Notes under the pieces: model-generated
The model's input: the letters and a program-made list of their open reading frames with translations, nothing else
The model's database searches: none
What the model was told of the DNA's origin: nothing
Shown here: one piece after another, positions 45,698-56,900 of the stretch
How the letters are laid out: each line of letters starts with the position of its first letter
How positions within the stretch are numbered: position 1 is the stretch's first letter
Source of the DNA: Alnus glutinosa
Lineage: Eukaryota > Streptophyta > Magnoliopsida > Fagales > Betulaceae
Direction: 5' to 3'
NCBI RefSeq assembly: GCF_958979055.1
Contig: NC_084887.1
Coordinates: 32,684,044-32,748,043, forward strand
Length of the DNA: 64,000 bases
Translations under genes and position numbers: made by a program

Positions 45698-48600
45698 TTA
45701 GAAGACCTTGCCCACAAGGTCAGGGAAAGAACTACGAAGCTCCTCCAACTCCTCCCAGGTAGCGTCTTGCTCAGTCGTCCCCTTCCATTGAACAAGAGCC
45801 TCAGCTCCAGCCCTATTCCCCTTTTTCTTCAATCGGCGAGCTAATATGACTTCAGGCTCAGGAGCAAGTGTGCCTTCAGATGTGAGAATCGGGAGGTCTG
45901 GCAGCGGTGTGATGCGATCGCCCAACTTATTCTTTAGGAGAGACACATGAAAAACAAGATAGATTTGGGAACTGGATGGCAAGTCCAGCTTGTAAGCAAC
46001 ACTCCCGATTTTCTGAACTACTTGAAAAGGCCCGTAGTACCTTGGCGACAATTTGGATTCCGGCGAAGGGTGGCTGACATCTGGCAATAGGGTCGCAGGC
46101 GGAGAAATACCTAGTCTCCTACGACAAATTCTCGAAATGTTCGCTTTTGATCAACAAAGTGTTTCATTCGGCTCTGGGCATCTTGGAGATTCTTTTGGAG
46201 AAGTTTCAAAATAAACTCCCTGCTCTTCAATTCGTTCTCCACCACCTGCACCTTGGTTGTTCCAGGTTCAAATGGCATCAAATGAGGTGGCGGGTAGCCA
46301 TACACTACTTCGAATGGACTCAATTTGGTTGATGTGTGCACGGATGTGTTGTATGCCCATTCAGCCAAGGAAATCCACAGCATCCAATCACGAGGCCTGT
46401 CGCCTGAAAAGCTCCTTAATACCCTGCCAGCCCCTTGTTCATGATCTCCATCTGGTCGTCGGTCTGGGGGTGGTATGCTGAACTCATCAGCAAATCTGTA
46501 CCAGTAGCTCGGAACAGCTCCTTCCAAAAGTGGCTTGTAAACACCGGATCACGGTCACTGACTATGGAGTTGGGTAACCTGTGTAATTTGAAGATATGAT
46601 CAACAAAGAGCTTGGCTATAGAGCTGGCGGTATAGGGATGGCTCAAGGGTATGAAATGAGCGTATTTGCTCAGCCTGTCAACCACCACCAAGACTACATC
46701 CTTCCCCTGTGAAACAGGTAAGCCTTCAATGAAATCAATACTAACATCTGTCCAATTTTGTTTTGGGATTGGTAATGGCTGTAGCAACCCTGCAGGATGG
46801 GTGTTCTCGGTTTTATTGCGTTGGCAAACCTCGCATTCTCGGATGAACCGCCGAATCCCTTGCCTCATTCCACGCCAGTAGAACTCTTTTTTAAGCCTTG
46901 AATAAGTTTTCTGTGCCCCCAAATGTCCTGCTAAGGGGTTGCTATGGAATTGTTGTAGGACTTGCTGCTGGAATTCCTTCAATTCGCCCAAGTGAAGTCT
47001 CCCCTTGAAGAAGAGAAGTCCATTGTGGACCTGGTACTGCACTGAATCAAGGTCCCCCTGCTGGAACTGCTGGATCAACTGTTGGAGCTGCTGATCTTGG
47101 GCATAGTTGCTGATAAGCTCTCGGGTCCAGGTAGGTTTTATAGTACTGATGGCTTGATTGCCCATTTCTTCTGCTTCCATGCTTGTTGATTCGTCTGCTT
47201 CCATGCCTTTTAAGTCATGTTTACTACTTGCTGTTTGAGAATCATTTGCATTATTTCTTGGCCAGTCCCTTCTGGACAGTGCATCGACAACCCTGTTTTC
47301 CCTGCCCTTCTTATATTCCACTGTAAAATCAAAGCCTAGGAGCTTGGAAACCCACTTTTGCTGAGCTGGAGTACCGATCTTTTGCTCCAGTAAGTACTTG
47401 AGAGCCTGTTGATCAGTCTGCACCTTGAAATTGTCCCAACAGGAAGTGCCTCCATTTCCTGACAGCCATTACTAGGGCCAATAATTCCTTCTCGCAGGTG
47501 GATAGATTCAGACTCTTACCCTTTAAGCCTTGGCTGAGATAAGCCAATGGTTGACCTGCTTGCATTAGGACTACCCCAATCCCGTCCCCTGATGCATCGC
47601 ATTCTATGACAAAAGGCTTGGAGAAGTCAGGTAAACCCAAAACTGGGGGAGTTGCCATAGCTTCTTTGAGTAAGGTGAAGGCCTGTTCTGCTTGATCATT
47701 CCACTGGAAGGAGTCTTTCCTTAAGAGGCTGGTCAGTGGTGCTGCTCTGCCTCCATACCCCTGAACAAATTTTCTGTAGTACCCTGTTAGCCCTAGAAAT
47801 CCCCTCAAGACTTTTATGTTTTGGGGAACCGGCCAATTGAGCATAGCCTCAATTTTTGTCGGATCAGCCTTCACCCCTTCTTCTGAGATCACATAGCCTA
47901 GGTATTCTATCTCTTGACATGCAAAGTGGCATTTGGATGGCTTAGCATACAGCTGGTGTTGTTGTAATAAACCTAGGATAGCCTTTAAATGTTTTAAATG
48001 ATCTTGGAGGTTCTTACTATAAATCAGGATGTCATCAAAAAATACTAGGACAAACTTTCTCAAATAAGGTTTGAATATGTCATTCATGAAACCTTGGAAT
48101 GTTGATGGGGAATTAGTTAATCCAAAGGGCATTACCAAGAATTCATAATGGCCTTCATGAGTCCTAAACCCAGTTTTTAGGACATCATCTGCATGCATCC
48201 TAATTTGATGATAGCCCGACCTAAGGTCTAGCTTAGATTATATTACCGACCTGTGTAACTCATCCAAAAGTTCATTAATATTGGGGATAGGGTACTTATC
48301 TTTAATGGTATTTTTGTTGAGCGCCCAGTAGTCTACACATAACCTTCAATTACCATCGGCCTTCCTTACTAGCAAAACTGGAGAGGAGTATGGACTCTGG
48401 CTTGGCCTTATGATCCCTGTGGACAACATGTCTTTACTTCTCGATCTCTTCCTTTTGGTAATATGGATATCAGTAGGGCCTTAATCAAGTAGGTTGCGCC
48501 CCTTCGGTCAATGGGATCTTGTGGTCAAAACTTCTTGGGATTGGCAGCCCAGAAGGTTCCTGAAAAATGACATTAAATTCATCCAGCAACTCGATTATGG

Positions 48601-48880
48601 CTGGATGTTGCAGCCTCTTTGGTCTGGTTGCTTCTGAACCTACGAGTTGTAGCCAAATTCCTTTATACTCAGCCTCTGTTTTCTTGGGAAACTCCTCCTC
48701 AGCTTCCAAGCTCGTTGCAGCTCAGATTAACCCTTGCAACATAACCTCTTGTGTTTGGTGTGTGAACTTCATGGTAAGTTTGATGAAATCCCATAAGACA
48801 GGACCCAATGTACTTAACCAATCTACCCCTAGCACCATATCACAGCCCCCTAAAGTTAGGAGGTGTAGATTAGCTTGAAA
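45698..48880 (-). pseudogene. Chromovirus pol (RT, RNase H, integrase, chromodomain)
   Basis: Several open segments in different frames show the domains in order. RT (48198-47413) has [13 protein letters not shown] and the catalytic FFDDILIYS. RNase H has [12 protein letters not shown] and then ALKYLLEQKIGTPAQQKW after a frameshift near 47420. Integrase (47423-46416) has an H-H-C-C zinc-binding start, DRLSKYAHFIPL and SDRDPVF. A second frameshift near 46500 separates AEWAYNTSVHTSTKLSPFE. A C-terminal chromodomain ends at 45698 with VQWKGTTEQDATWEELEELR. Chromodomains steer chromovirus integration to heterochromatin. Stops also lie in the segment before the RT (48485, 48230 region). Confidence 0.9.
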
Positions 48881-48889
48881 AACATACCC

Positions 48890-50310
48890 TTATAAGTTGA
48901 ATGCTACTGCCACACAGCAGCCCGGATTTGGGATAGTTTCCCCATTTGCCACCATAACTGTTAGCTTGCTCCTTTCCTCTGCTGAAATCTTCATCTTTTT
49001 GGCTAAATTCTGATCCATAAAGCTGTGGGTGCTGCCTGTGTCTATGAGGATCACCACTTGTTGTTCTCCTATCTTCCCCCTCACCCGCATGGTTCTGGGT
49101 GCTACAGCTCCTGCCAAGGCATGTAAGGAGATGCTAAGCAGCTCGGCTTCTTGATTTTCAGCTTCGGTTTCTTCTCCCTGCACTACTTCTTCCACCCTTA
49201 TTTCTTCAGGTTCCTCCAGCTCTACACCTTCTAGCAAGAAAAGCTTTGGCCGGTTGCATTGATGGCCCGGCTGAAACTTCTCATCGTAGTTATAACACAA
49301 GCCTTTCTCCCTCTTTTCCTGCATTTGGGCTGGGGTCAACCGCTTGATGGGGATGCTGGATCTTCGGTTGAAATTGGGTACAAATGGAGGGTTGGTGTTA
49401 CAGGTTTCAGGTTGTGGTGTGGCTGCAATTCGAGGTGGGTTATGGTTTGATGCTAACTTGGTATACCCCTGTGAACTGGTTCCCCAAGTTGGGTATTTGT
49501 GGCCTCTACTCCTTAATCTAACCTCCTCTTCCTGCAACCTAGCTAACCCAAAAGCAGTAGTTAAATCTTTGGGTTTGAGCATAGTGACAATGATCCTTAT
49601 CTCCTCCTTCAATCCACTCAAAAAGGTGCTGACCTTAAACTCTTCAGTCGAACTTGGAATTTTGTTGGAAAGAATCTCGAATTGGGTTTGATAATCCTCT
49701 ACTGCTGATGACTGTTTAAGCTTAGTAAAAGCTCCAACAGGATCATCAAAAGCTGAGGGGGCAAACCTAGTTTTTAAGGCACTTATAAAATCCTCCCATC
49801 CTCCTATGTAGCCTGAATCCATCAACCAATGGTACCAAGTGAGAGCTCTCCCTTCCATGTGGAAGGCTGCAAGGGATACTTTCTGGTATTTGGTTGTAGG
49901 AGTGGAACTGCTGGGCTTTAAGGACCCAGTTAATAGGTTCGGAGCCATCAAACCTAGAGAAATCTAGCTTAATAGGTCGGGTATGAATTCCTCCTTCTGT
50001 TTCAGTATGGCTACCTAGTCTACCTCCATTCATCCCACTATTCTCCCCACTCTTTTCTCCACTGTTCTCCCCATTTTCCCCACTTTTCTCTCCACTGTTC
50101 TCCCCCTTAGGATCCCTTTGATCCTTGTTGGCCTGGTTCTAGTTTTGACTAAGAGAAGCAAAACTACTAGCTAGGGAACTTACTTTGTCCGTTAAGATCT
50201 TTACCATCTCTGTGTGTTGCTAAAGGGTGGTCTTGTTGGCTGCTGTTTCTTCTTTGTTGACAGCTACTGCGTCTGAAAGTTGAGCAAATCAAGTTCCTTC
50301 CGCCATGGTC
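48890..50310 (-). pseudogene. Chromovirus gag-protease
   Basis: From an ATG near 50307 the frame meets stops almost at once. Further on, 50033-48890 holds the capsid (DFSRFDGSEPINWV; LTWYHWLMDS; FLSGLKEEI), a CCHC-like knuckle that has lost its second Cys (CYNYDEKFQPGHQC) and the protease with VILIDTGSTHSFMD. A frameshift near 49930 and a stop at 48890 separate it from pol. A short GEKSGEN repeat (50041-50105) lies near the N-terminus. Confidence 0.88.
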
Positions 50311-50321
50311 GCAGAAACGCA

Positions 50322-50333
50322 GCTCTGATACCA
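50322..50333 (-). promoter_or_regulatory. Chromovirus primer-binding site
   Basis: TGGTATCAGAGC on the minus strand, 2 bp from the LTR, complementary to the 3' end of initiator tRNA-Met. Confidence 0.9.
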
Positions 50334-50335
50334 CT

Positions 50336-50802
50336 TGTTATGAGCCTACTTTGTATAAAAATGTACTGAATAAAATAAAAAAATAACTGACACTTCTAGG
50401 GGTCAAGCCTCATGTTCTTTTCTTTTGGAATTTTCTGATGTTCTATTCACGGTACTGGCTTAGCTTAAATACAGGTTGAAACATAACTGAAATCACCCCA
50501 CTATCCTAGATAACTGCTGATGTGCATAACCACCCAGCCCACTACCAGCCTACTGTTGCGCACAGCTAATCCATTTACACACGTTGTGAACTAACGCATG
50601 TTGGGATTTACACGTTGCTGTTTTTAGGGAATAGAATTACAATAATTAAAATACTAAAACATAAACATAACAGGTGGCAAGTGGCATCCAACTGTCTAAC
50701 ACTTCACCAATCCTTCACTCCAGCTTCACACACGTGTCTAGTGGTAAACTATGCTGATCCTCTATTAAATTCTCTAGACATTGAGGCATTCAGCGCATAA
50801 CA
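50336..50802 (-). repeat. 5' LTR of chromovirus
   Basis: 467 bp, same ends and length as the other LTR. The element's promoter lies here. Confidence 0.95.
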
Positions 50803-51128
50803 TAAAGAATAGATTTATATTCTTGCTCAGGAGGCCATTTTTGCCTCTTCCTTTTGACTTTGGCTCCGACATTTCGAATGTGGAGTCGGTTTGAAAATCA
50901 CTCTGTCAAAGGTTTTTCAACTCTTTCGACTTCGGCGAAGGCGAATGCCGAAAAACCCATTTTTGCCTCCGATGAGTTAGTTTCCTGCCCTATCACTGTT
51001 TGCAATTTCTTCTTAGCAGGTATACGCTATTTTTATTATAATTTTTATTTATTTATTTTTTAAAAAAGACTGAATTGTGAAGGCCATAATATTGTCGTGG
51101 TTGAAGAAGGTGAAGCATGGATACTTTA

Positions 51129-52381
51129 TTTTTTATTATTCAAACATTCCTTTTGATATATAAAAAGAGAACAAACGGTCAAATGTCCAAGGTTATAAAG
51201 ATTCCCTAATAAACTTAGTCAAAGGCACAAGGGGTAGAGTTTCCTCCACTAAGTCAAAGTCAAACTCAGACTATAACAAACCACAGTTGCTAAAAAATAA
51301 CCTAAACAACAAAAGATGCCTTTACGGGACATAAACCTCTACTTGATCTAGGAGAGGACATACATTCTAAGCTATAAAATAGGTTTTACAGATCAGGTTT
51401 TGATCTCAAAAAACAGAACAGATTGCAAAGAAAAACAAACTACAAACAAAGAAACAGGAACAACTTCAATTGTGCTAGTTAGAGGGGCCAAAACCAATTC
51501 CCTCACTTACCCTTTTGCTCGACGGTTTGAGTGCACAAATTGCTTAAACACCAAAGTAATTTCCATAAAAATCGGACAGTTTCAACACTGTACCTTATTC
51601 GAAATCCTCGGCTTGGTGCCCCTTATGCAAGAGAGTGGTTACTGAAGAAATGCAACTGCTCATTCACCCGAACCTCCATCCCATTAGAGATCCATTTGCC
51701 GTCGTAGCTGCAGGCTTCCATGGAGAAAACCTGTGCACTGATCGGCTCCATTGGTTCCAACAAATCTAGCAACCACATTCTGTAATAACTTTAGATCTAG
51801 CAAAACCAAGCAAAGTCGCCAAATCTTTGGAAATCCTCACTCTTCAGGATTTCGGTATGGGTGAAAACCATCTTCAAGATTCGTTCGTCCTCTCCAGACA
51901 GATCTTCTTGCCCCTAATGGAGACCCTTCCATTGAAACACAAATCTTGACTTTTTATGGAGATCCACTCTGATTCAACATCGGCACCGAATTCCATGCAT
52001 CAAATTGGGATCCTCCGTCAATACGTCCCAACTAACCAATAGAAGAAAGCACAACAAAAAAACATAAAAACCCCCCTAAACAGGACGAGAATAAAAACCC
52101 CCCTCTCCTCCAAGGTGCCAAAGACGCTTTAAGATAGAAGGAACACGTACCATAAACTAAAGAAACGAAACCCTTAAACACCCTGGGAGGAGGGAAGGGC
52201 TTCCCTCCTCCTCTACAACCAAAGCTTTCTTTTTCACTCTTTCTGCAAATAAGTGCTACGGGGGCGATTTTTGGTTTTGGACATAAAACATAGAATGAAA
52301 CTTTTTGAAAGATTGATTTACTTACCGTTCGATCGGAGCGAAGGATGTGAATGAGAACTGAGAATTGTAGATTTGGGAGGG
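51129..52381 (-). mobile_element. Short non-LTR (LINE-derived) insertion with 17-bp duplication
   Basis: Flanked by a perfect 17-bp direct repeat, GAAGCATGGATACTTTA (51112-51128 and 52382-52398). At the left edge, read on the minus strand, the element ends in an A-rich tail (aataataaaaaa) preceded by 'tatatatcaaaagg', like LINE 3' ends. The right part (52381-52030) resembles a LINE 5' leader. No endonuclease or reverse transcriptase is present, so it is an internally deleted, non-autonomous copy of about 1.25 kb. Confidence 0.85.
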
Positions 52382-52399
52382 GAAGCATGGATACTTTAC

Positions 52400-53670
52400 A
52401 GGAAAAAGTTTGGAGATGTTTAGTTACAAAGCTTTGCAATATGCTCTACATGATCTTAAGCTAAACATAATTGTTGATTTTAAAAAGAAATATTGAATCA
52501 AGCAAATTCGTCGATTCTGAATTATTTAAAGAAATTTATGGACAACATGAAAAAGAAGAGCAAGGCTTAGTTTGTGGAATTCTTATGGATCACAACAGTT
52601 CCCATTTATATATGTTAGAATCCAGAGACAGATAAGGAAAGAGGTAAAAGAAAATTGTATTCGGTGAATGAATTTTGTACATGGTTGGTCCTATTTATAG
52701 CCGGCTAATCGGTTTGGTATCGGTTGAAAATAACTGGTAATCGGTTTTAGCATTATTTATACCCGGTTATAACCGATAATTGGGTATATTTATATGAATA
52801 ATAAAATAATAAAAAAATATATTAAAATTTAAAAATATCAAATTATTAAATTAGCCTTAATTTTTACTTTACACAGATGTGATTTTCTTTCTTTTCCTTT
52901 CCGCCTCACTGACTGCCTCTGTGCCTCAGCCGTCAACGCCATTTGGTTCTCCAGTTTATTTGCTTAAAATGCTTACAGTGGAGAGGAACTTTGTTATTTG
53001 GTTTCTTGTCTTGATGCAATTGCCACAACTGATTAGGAACCATGTTGCTCAGTTGTGTATAAATGCAGTATAATGTAGGACGTGGGCATAATCATTGCAC
53101 AAATTCTGATCTCTTCACATAGTTGCCTGGACCTTTTCCTGTCTGTAAATATGTGTATTCCCAGTGACAACAAAGCAATTGTTCTTTAATAGTATCCTTT
53201 GTGGCTGGATGCACCTAGCATTTTGATTGGCATGCAGTGAAAGAATCAAAAGAACAAAAAATAGGAGGGGACAAAAAGAAAAAGAAAAAGAAAAGACTAA
53301 TTTTTTTAAAAATTTTGATCAGTAGCCGCCGTTTCTTGGCCAATCAAGTTTTTATTCTTGATGAGAGAGAGACCACTTATGAAACTCACTTAACTAAATA
53401 AAAATTGAGTTACTTAAGTTGGGTCTCATAAGTAGTCTTTTACAACTACCTGCTAGAAATCTCTCAAATTCGAACAAATAATTTAAAAATATAATAATCC
53501 AATAAATTATGAAAGGAAAACAACCTCAGAAAAAGAAAGAAAAAAAGAAAAAGAAAAAAAAAGGGGTTTATGATGACCTTGTAGCGGCGTGTTTGGTAAG
53601 TGCAATAAATTATGGAAGAGAAACTCAGCCGTAGGAGATCGCGCCGCAGAAATGACCATCAAGAGGCCGC
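52400..53670. other. Intergenic DNA, no gene seen
   Basis: AT-rich. 52680-52770 holds a 'cggttataaccg'-type repeat common in degraded plant MITEs. No coding signal. Confidence 0.5.
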
Positions 53671-53678
53671 GTAGCTCA

Positions 53679-53688
53679 CTATAAAAAA
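53679..53688 (+). promoter_or_regulatory. TATA-like element of the carrier gene
   Basis: ACTATAAAAA lies about 290 bp upstream of the start codon, implying a 5' UTR of roughly 250 bp. This is a positional call only. Confidence 0.4.
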
Positions 53689-53967
53689 AACGATTTTCTA
53701 CTGTTTATTTTTTCCTTCTTTTTTTCTTGGGACGTAGAGAGTTGTTTTCGCTCCAAGGAGACCGAATTGCGAAAAAAAAGAAGAGAAAGAGTCGTTCTTG
53801 GCCATTTCGTGTTTGACCAAATTCCAAACATTCATTTGGTATAGTAGAAGCCTTTGAGAGATTTTTCAAAGACGATGGGCCTCTGAAGAGAAATGCGTTC
53901 TTGAATTCGCGTCCATTCGAGATTTGTTTTCTTCGAGTCTGTTCGATCCGACTTCCGAGACGAGTCC

Positions 53968-56900
53968 ATGGCTGCGCCTAGCTCTCGAGCTCAGTCGTTT
54001 GGTCAAACCGAGATTAACTGGGACAAGTACGTCTCAATTTCTGGTTTAATCTCTCTTTTTAGTGTACTTTCCTTTCGTTGAGTTCTTTATGCTCGTAATT
54101 AGCCTTTTCTTTTAATTTCGTTATGAAATATATGTGGTTTTGTTTGGTAGCTGAGGAAAGGGGAGGGAAAAAGAAAGAAAAGGAAAAATTGAATTCCATA
54201 CTTTCCGTTTGATTCGGTTATCTAAGCCAAGTGGTTGTGCAATCTTAGGCCTCGAATTTCTGAAAAACATGGAGTTTGAAATTCCACGGAGTTATAAGAT
54301 TGTTATTTCGAAGAAAAGAATTGATGCGTATTGCGGTAAGGTATTCGTATAACTGTGTTTGGTTTTGTACTTCTTAAGGGCATTAAGCAAAATGTTAATC
54401 TCACGGTTGAGGGTAATCATTCAAAACTAGTGAAGAATGTCTACTTATTGATGTACTTGAACTAAATCAATTCAATTCAACTCACAAGGGTTTCAGTCTC
54501 TTTGAGTTTTTCAACATACCAAAAGTCCTGAAGAAACTCCCTTACCTTGATTGTAGCCTCTTCCTTTTACAGTATATATGTATGTGTGTGTGTGCAGACC
54601 CAACCCAACTAAGTCTTCTTCAATAGACAATAGGAACCAGGTTCATAGGTGTCACAAAAGTTTTACGCTCATAATCTTATGGATTGATTAATCTTTCTTC
54701 TTGATTTACTAATAATTTTAAATTTATCAGCTTTTGAACTCACTGGTTCTACCTGCAGGCTTGACAAGACCAAGTTTTATGTCGTAGGGGCTGGCCTCTT
54801 TACAGGAGTTACCGTGGCACTGTACCCAGTCTCTGTGGTAAAAACCAGGCTGCAGGTTGCATCAAAGGATGTTGCCGAGAGAAATGCAATTTCTGTCATC
54901 AAAGGGATACTGAGAACTGATGGGGTTCCTGGTCTATACAGAGGGTTCGGTACAGTCATAACTGGTGCAGTTCCTGCCAGGGTCATTTTTCTTACTGCTT
55001 TAGAGACCACAAAAGTGGCTGCCTTCAGGATGGCTGAACCATTTAAATTATCTGAGCCTACAGAGGCAGCCATAGCAAATGGAATAGCTGGCATGATAGC
55101 ATCGGTTTTTTCTCAGGCTGTGTTTGTTCCAATTGATGTGGTATGGAGGCTCTAGGTCATATTTTGGACGAGCATTTTGTCTTTATACTTGAAATTGTAA
55201 AAACTTATTTAAAGGGTTGGCATATTATCATCTGATTATTGGTTTATAAGATTTCTGGGTTTGAAATGATAATTTAAGTTTAGCCTAAAGGTCACAGTCA
55301 TATAAAGCGAAAAAAAGAAAAGAAAAGAAGAGAAAAAGAGGAAATTATTAGATGCTAATTTCCTCAATATTGGGCTCTTCAGATTAGCCAAAAGTTGATG
55401 GTCCAAGGATACTCAGGCCACGCAAAGTACAGTGGGGGTTTAGATGTTGCTCGTAAGGTTATAAAGTCTGATGGCATTCGAGGATTATACAGAGGGTTTG
55501 GTCTATCTGTTATGACTTATTCTCCATCAAGTGCTGTATGGTGGGCAAGTTATGGTTCAAGCCAACGCTTCCTCTGGAGGTGAGACATGGTAATTTGTTT
55601 TCAATTAATGTTAATTGTTGAAAGTGCTTGTTTGCCTTAAGAATCAGTCCAGTAATAATTTTTCTATCATATAAGGGGACATGGAATGTTGTGTACCTTT
55701 AGATTTTAGGTTGTTCATATCTTAGAAATGATCCTTCATATATTACTATATCTTATGTACTTCACATGAATAGGATCTATCAATTTTAGATGAAATGGTT
55801 CCCCATTTCGTGGTCTAGATTAGATGTTACAGATCTAATGGTGTATATGTTGTTACATAGTGAATTTTAAATGACATGACGACATGTATACCGTTAGATG
55901 CAACAAAATAAAATCTGGATCATAAAATGGAAGAACCATTTTAAGTGAAATGAAGATGATTCTGATCCTACTTCACAAGGGGCAAACCAAAATCAGACGT
56001 GCTTTGCTCTAAATTGGACTTAGTAGGCTTCAAATTCCAGTTTCTTATTAAACAGGGTAATGACATTGAAAAGGTCAGGAATATATGTAAGTTCAAATAT
56101 AGAGATATGATTAGGAGGTTGGGAGCCTGAAAATGATGGTTCTGATGACTTGACACTTACTTTTTGGCCTTTAGTCTAAGAGGCCATGCCATGCTTAGAC
56201 CATTCAAAAAGATAAGCTAGCAGGTTGTAAGAGATTTGAACATTCCTTCACATTTATGGACTTCGGGTGTGTCATTTTATTTTTTATTTTTGATAAGTAA
56301 GAGAGATATCATTAAAAAGCGCAAAGCGTAATCAAGTACACTGGAAGTATACAAGAAAGGCATCTAAGAAGAAAAAGAGAACAATACAAGGAAATCATTA
56401 AAACTAAACGATAAAGGTGCGAGGAATGCCGCCGCCCAAGAGTACAAAGAATGAAAGAAAAAAGAAATGAGTTCCTCAATAGATCTTTCTTTGTCCTCAA
56501 ACTGCCTATCATTGCGTTCCCTCCACAAACACCACAAAAGGCAACAAGGGACCATCTTCCACACAGCTGCACTCTGAGAACGACCACCCGTCCACCAGCA
56601 ATCGAATAAATCTACCACCCGAAGAGGCATAACCCAAGACAGACTAAAGCGACTAAAGATGGCATTCCAAAGAGCGCGTGCAACCTCGCAATGGAGAAGA
56701 AGGTGATCCACCGACTCCCCATTCATTTTGCACATGCAACATCTATCAATCACAATGACACGCTTCTTTCTGAGGTTATCCAAGGTGAGGATCTTCCCTT
56801 GCGCTGCCGTCCAGGCAAAGAAAGCCACTTTCAAGGGAACCTTGGTCCGCCAAATACTTTTTCAGGGAACATGAATAGCCTCTTTGCAAACAAGAGCCTT

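Larger units (their letters stand above)
45220..50802 (-). mobile_element. Ty3/gypsy LTR retrotransposon, chromovirus type
   Basis: A complete 5.6-kb element on the minus strand with two 467-bp LTRs (45220-45686 and 50336-50802), each TGTTATG...CATAACA. It is flanked by a 4-bp TAAA repeat. The primer-binding site (initiator tRNA-Met) is at 50322-50333, and a purine-rich GGGAAG-type tract borders the other LTR. The gene order gag-protease-RT-RNase H-integrase-chromodomain fits a chromovirus. By eye I count about 15 differences between the LTRs (about 3%), so insertion is fairly recent. Several stops and frameshifts make it non-autonomous now. Confidence 0.95.

Noticed and set aside
50803-50807. 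5-bp target-site duplication for the chromovirus
   Set aside because: Only 4 bp (TAAA) match exactly between flanks; the fifth base differs, so I report 4 bp.
52032-52439. 135-codon minus-strand frame as a gene
   Set aside because: It crosses the target-site duplication of the LINE-derived insertion and is the element's leader.
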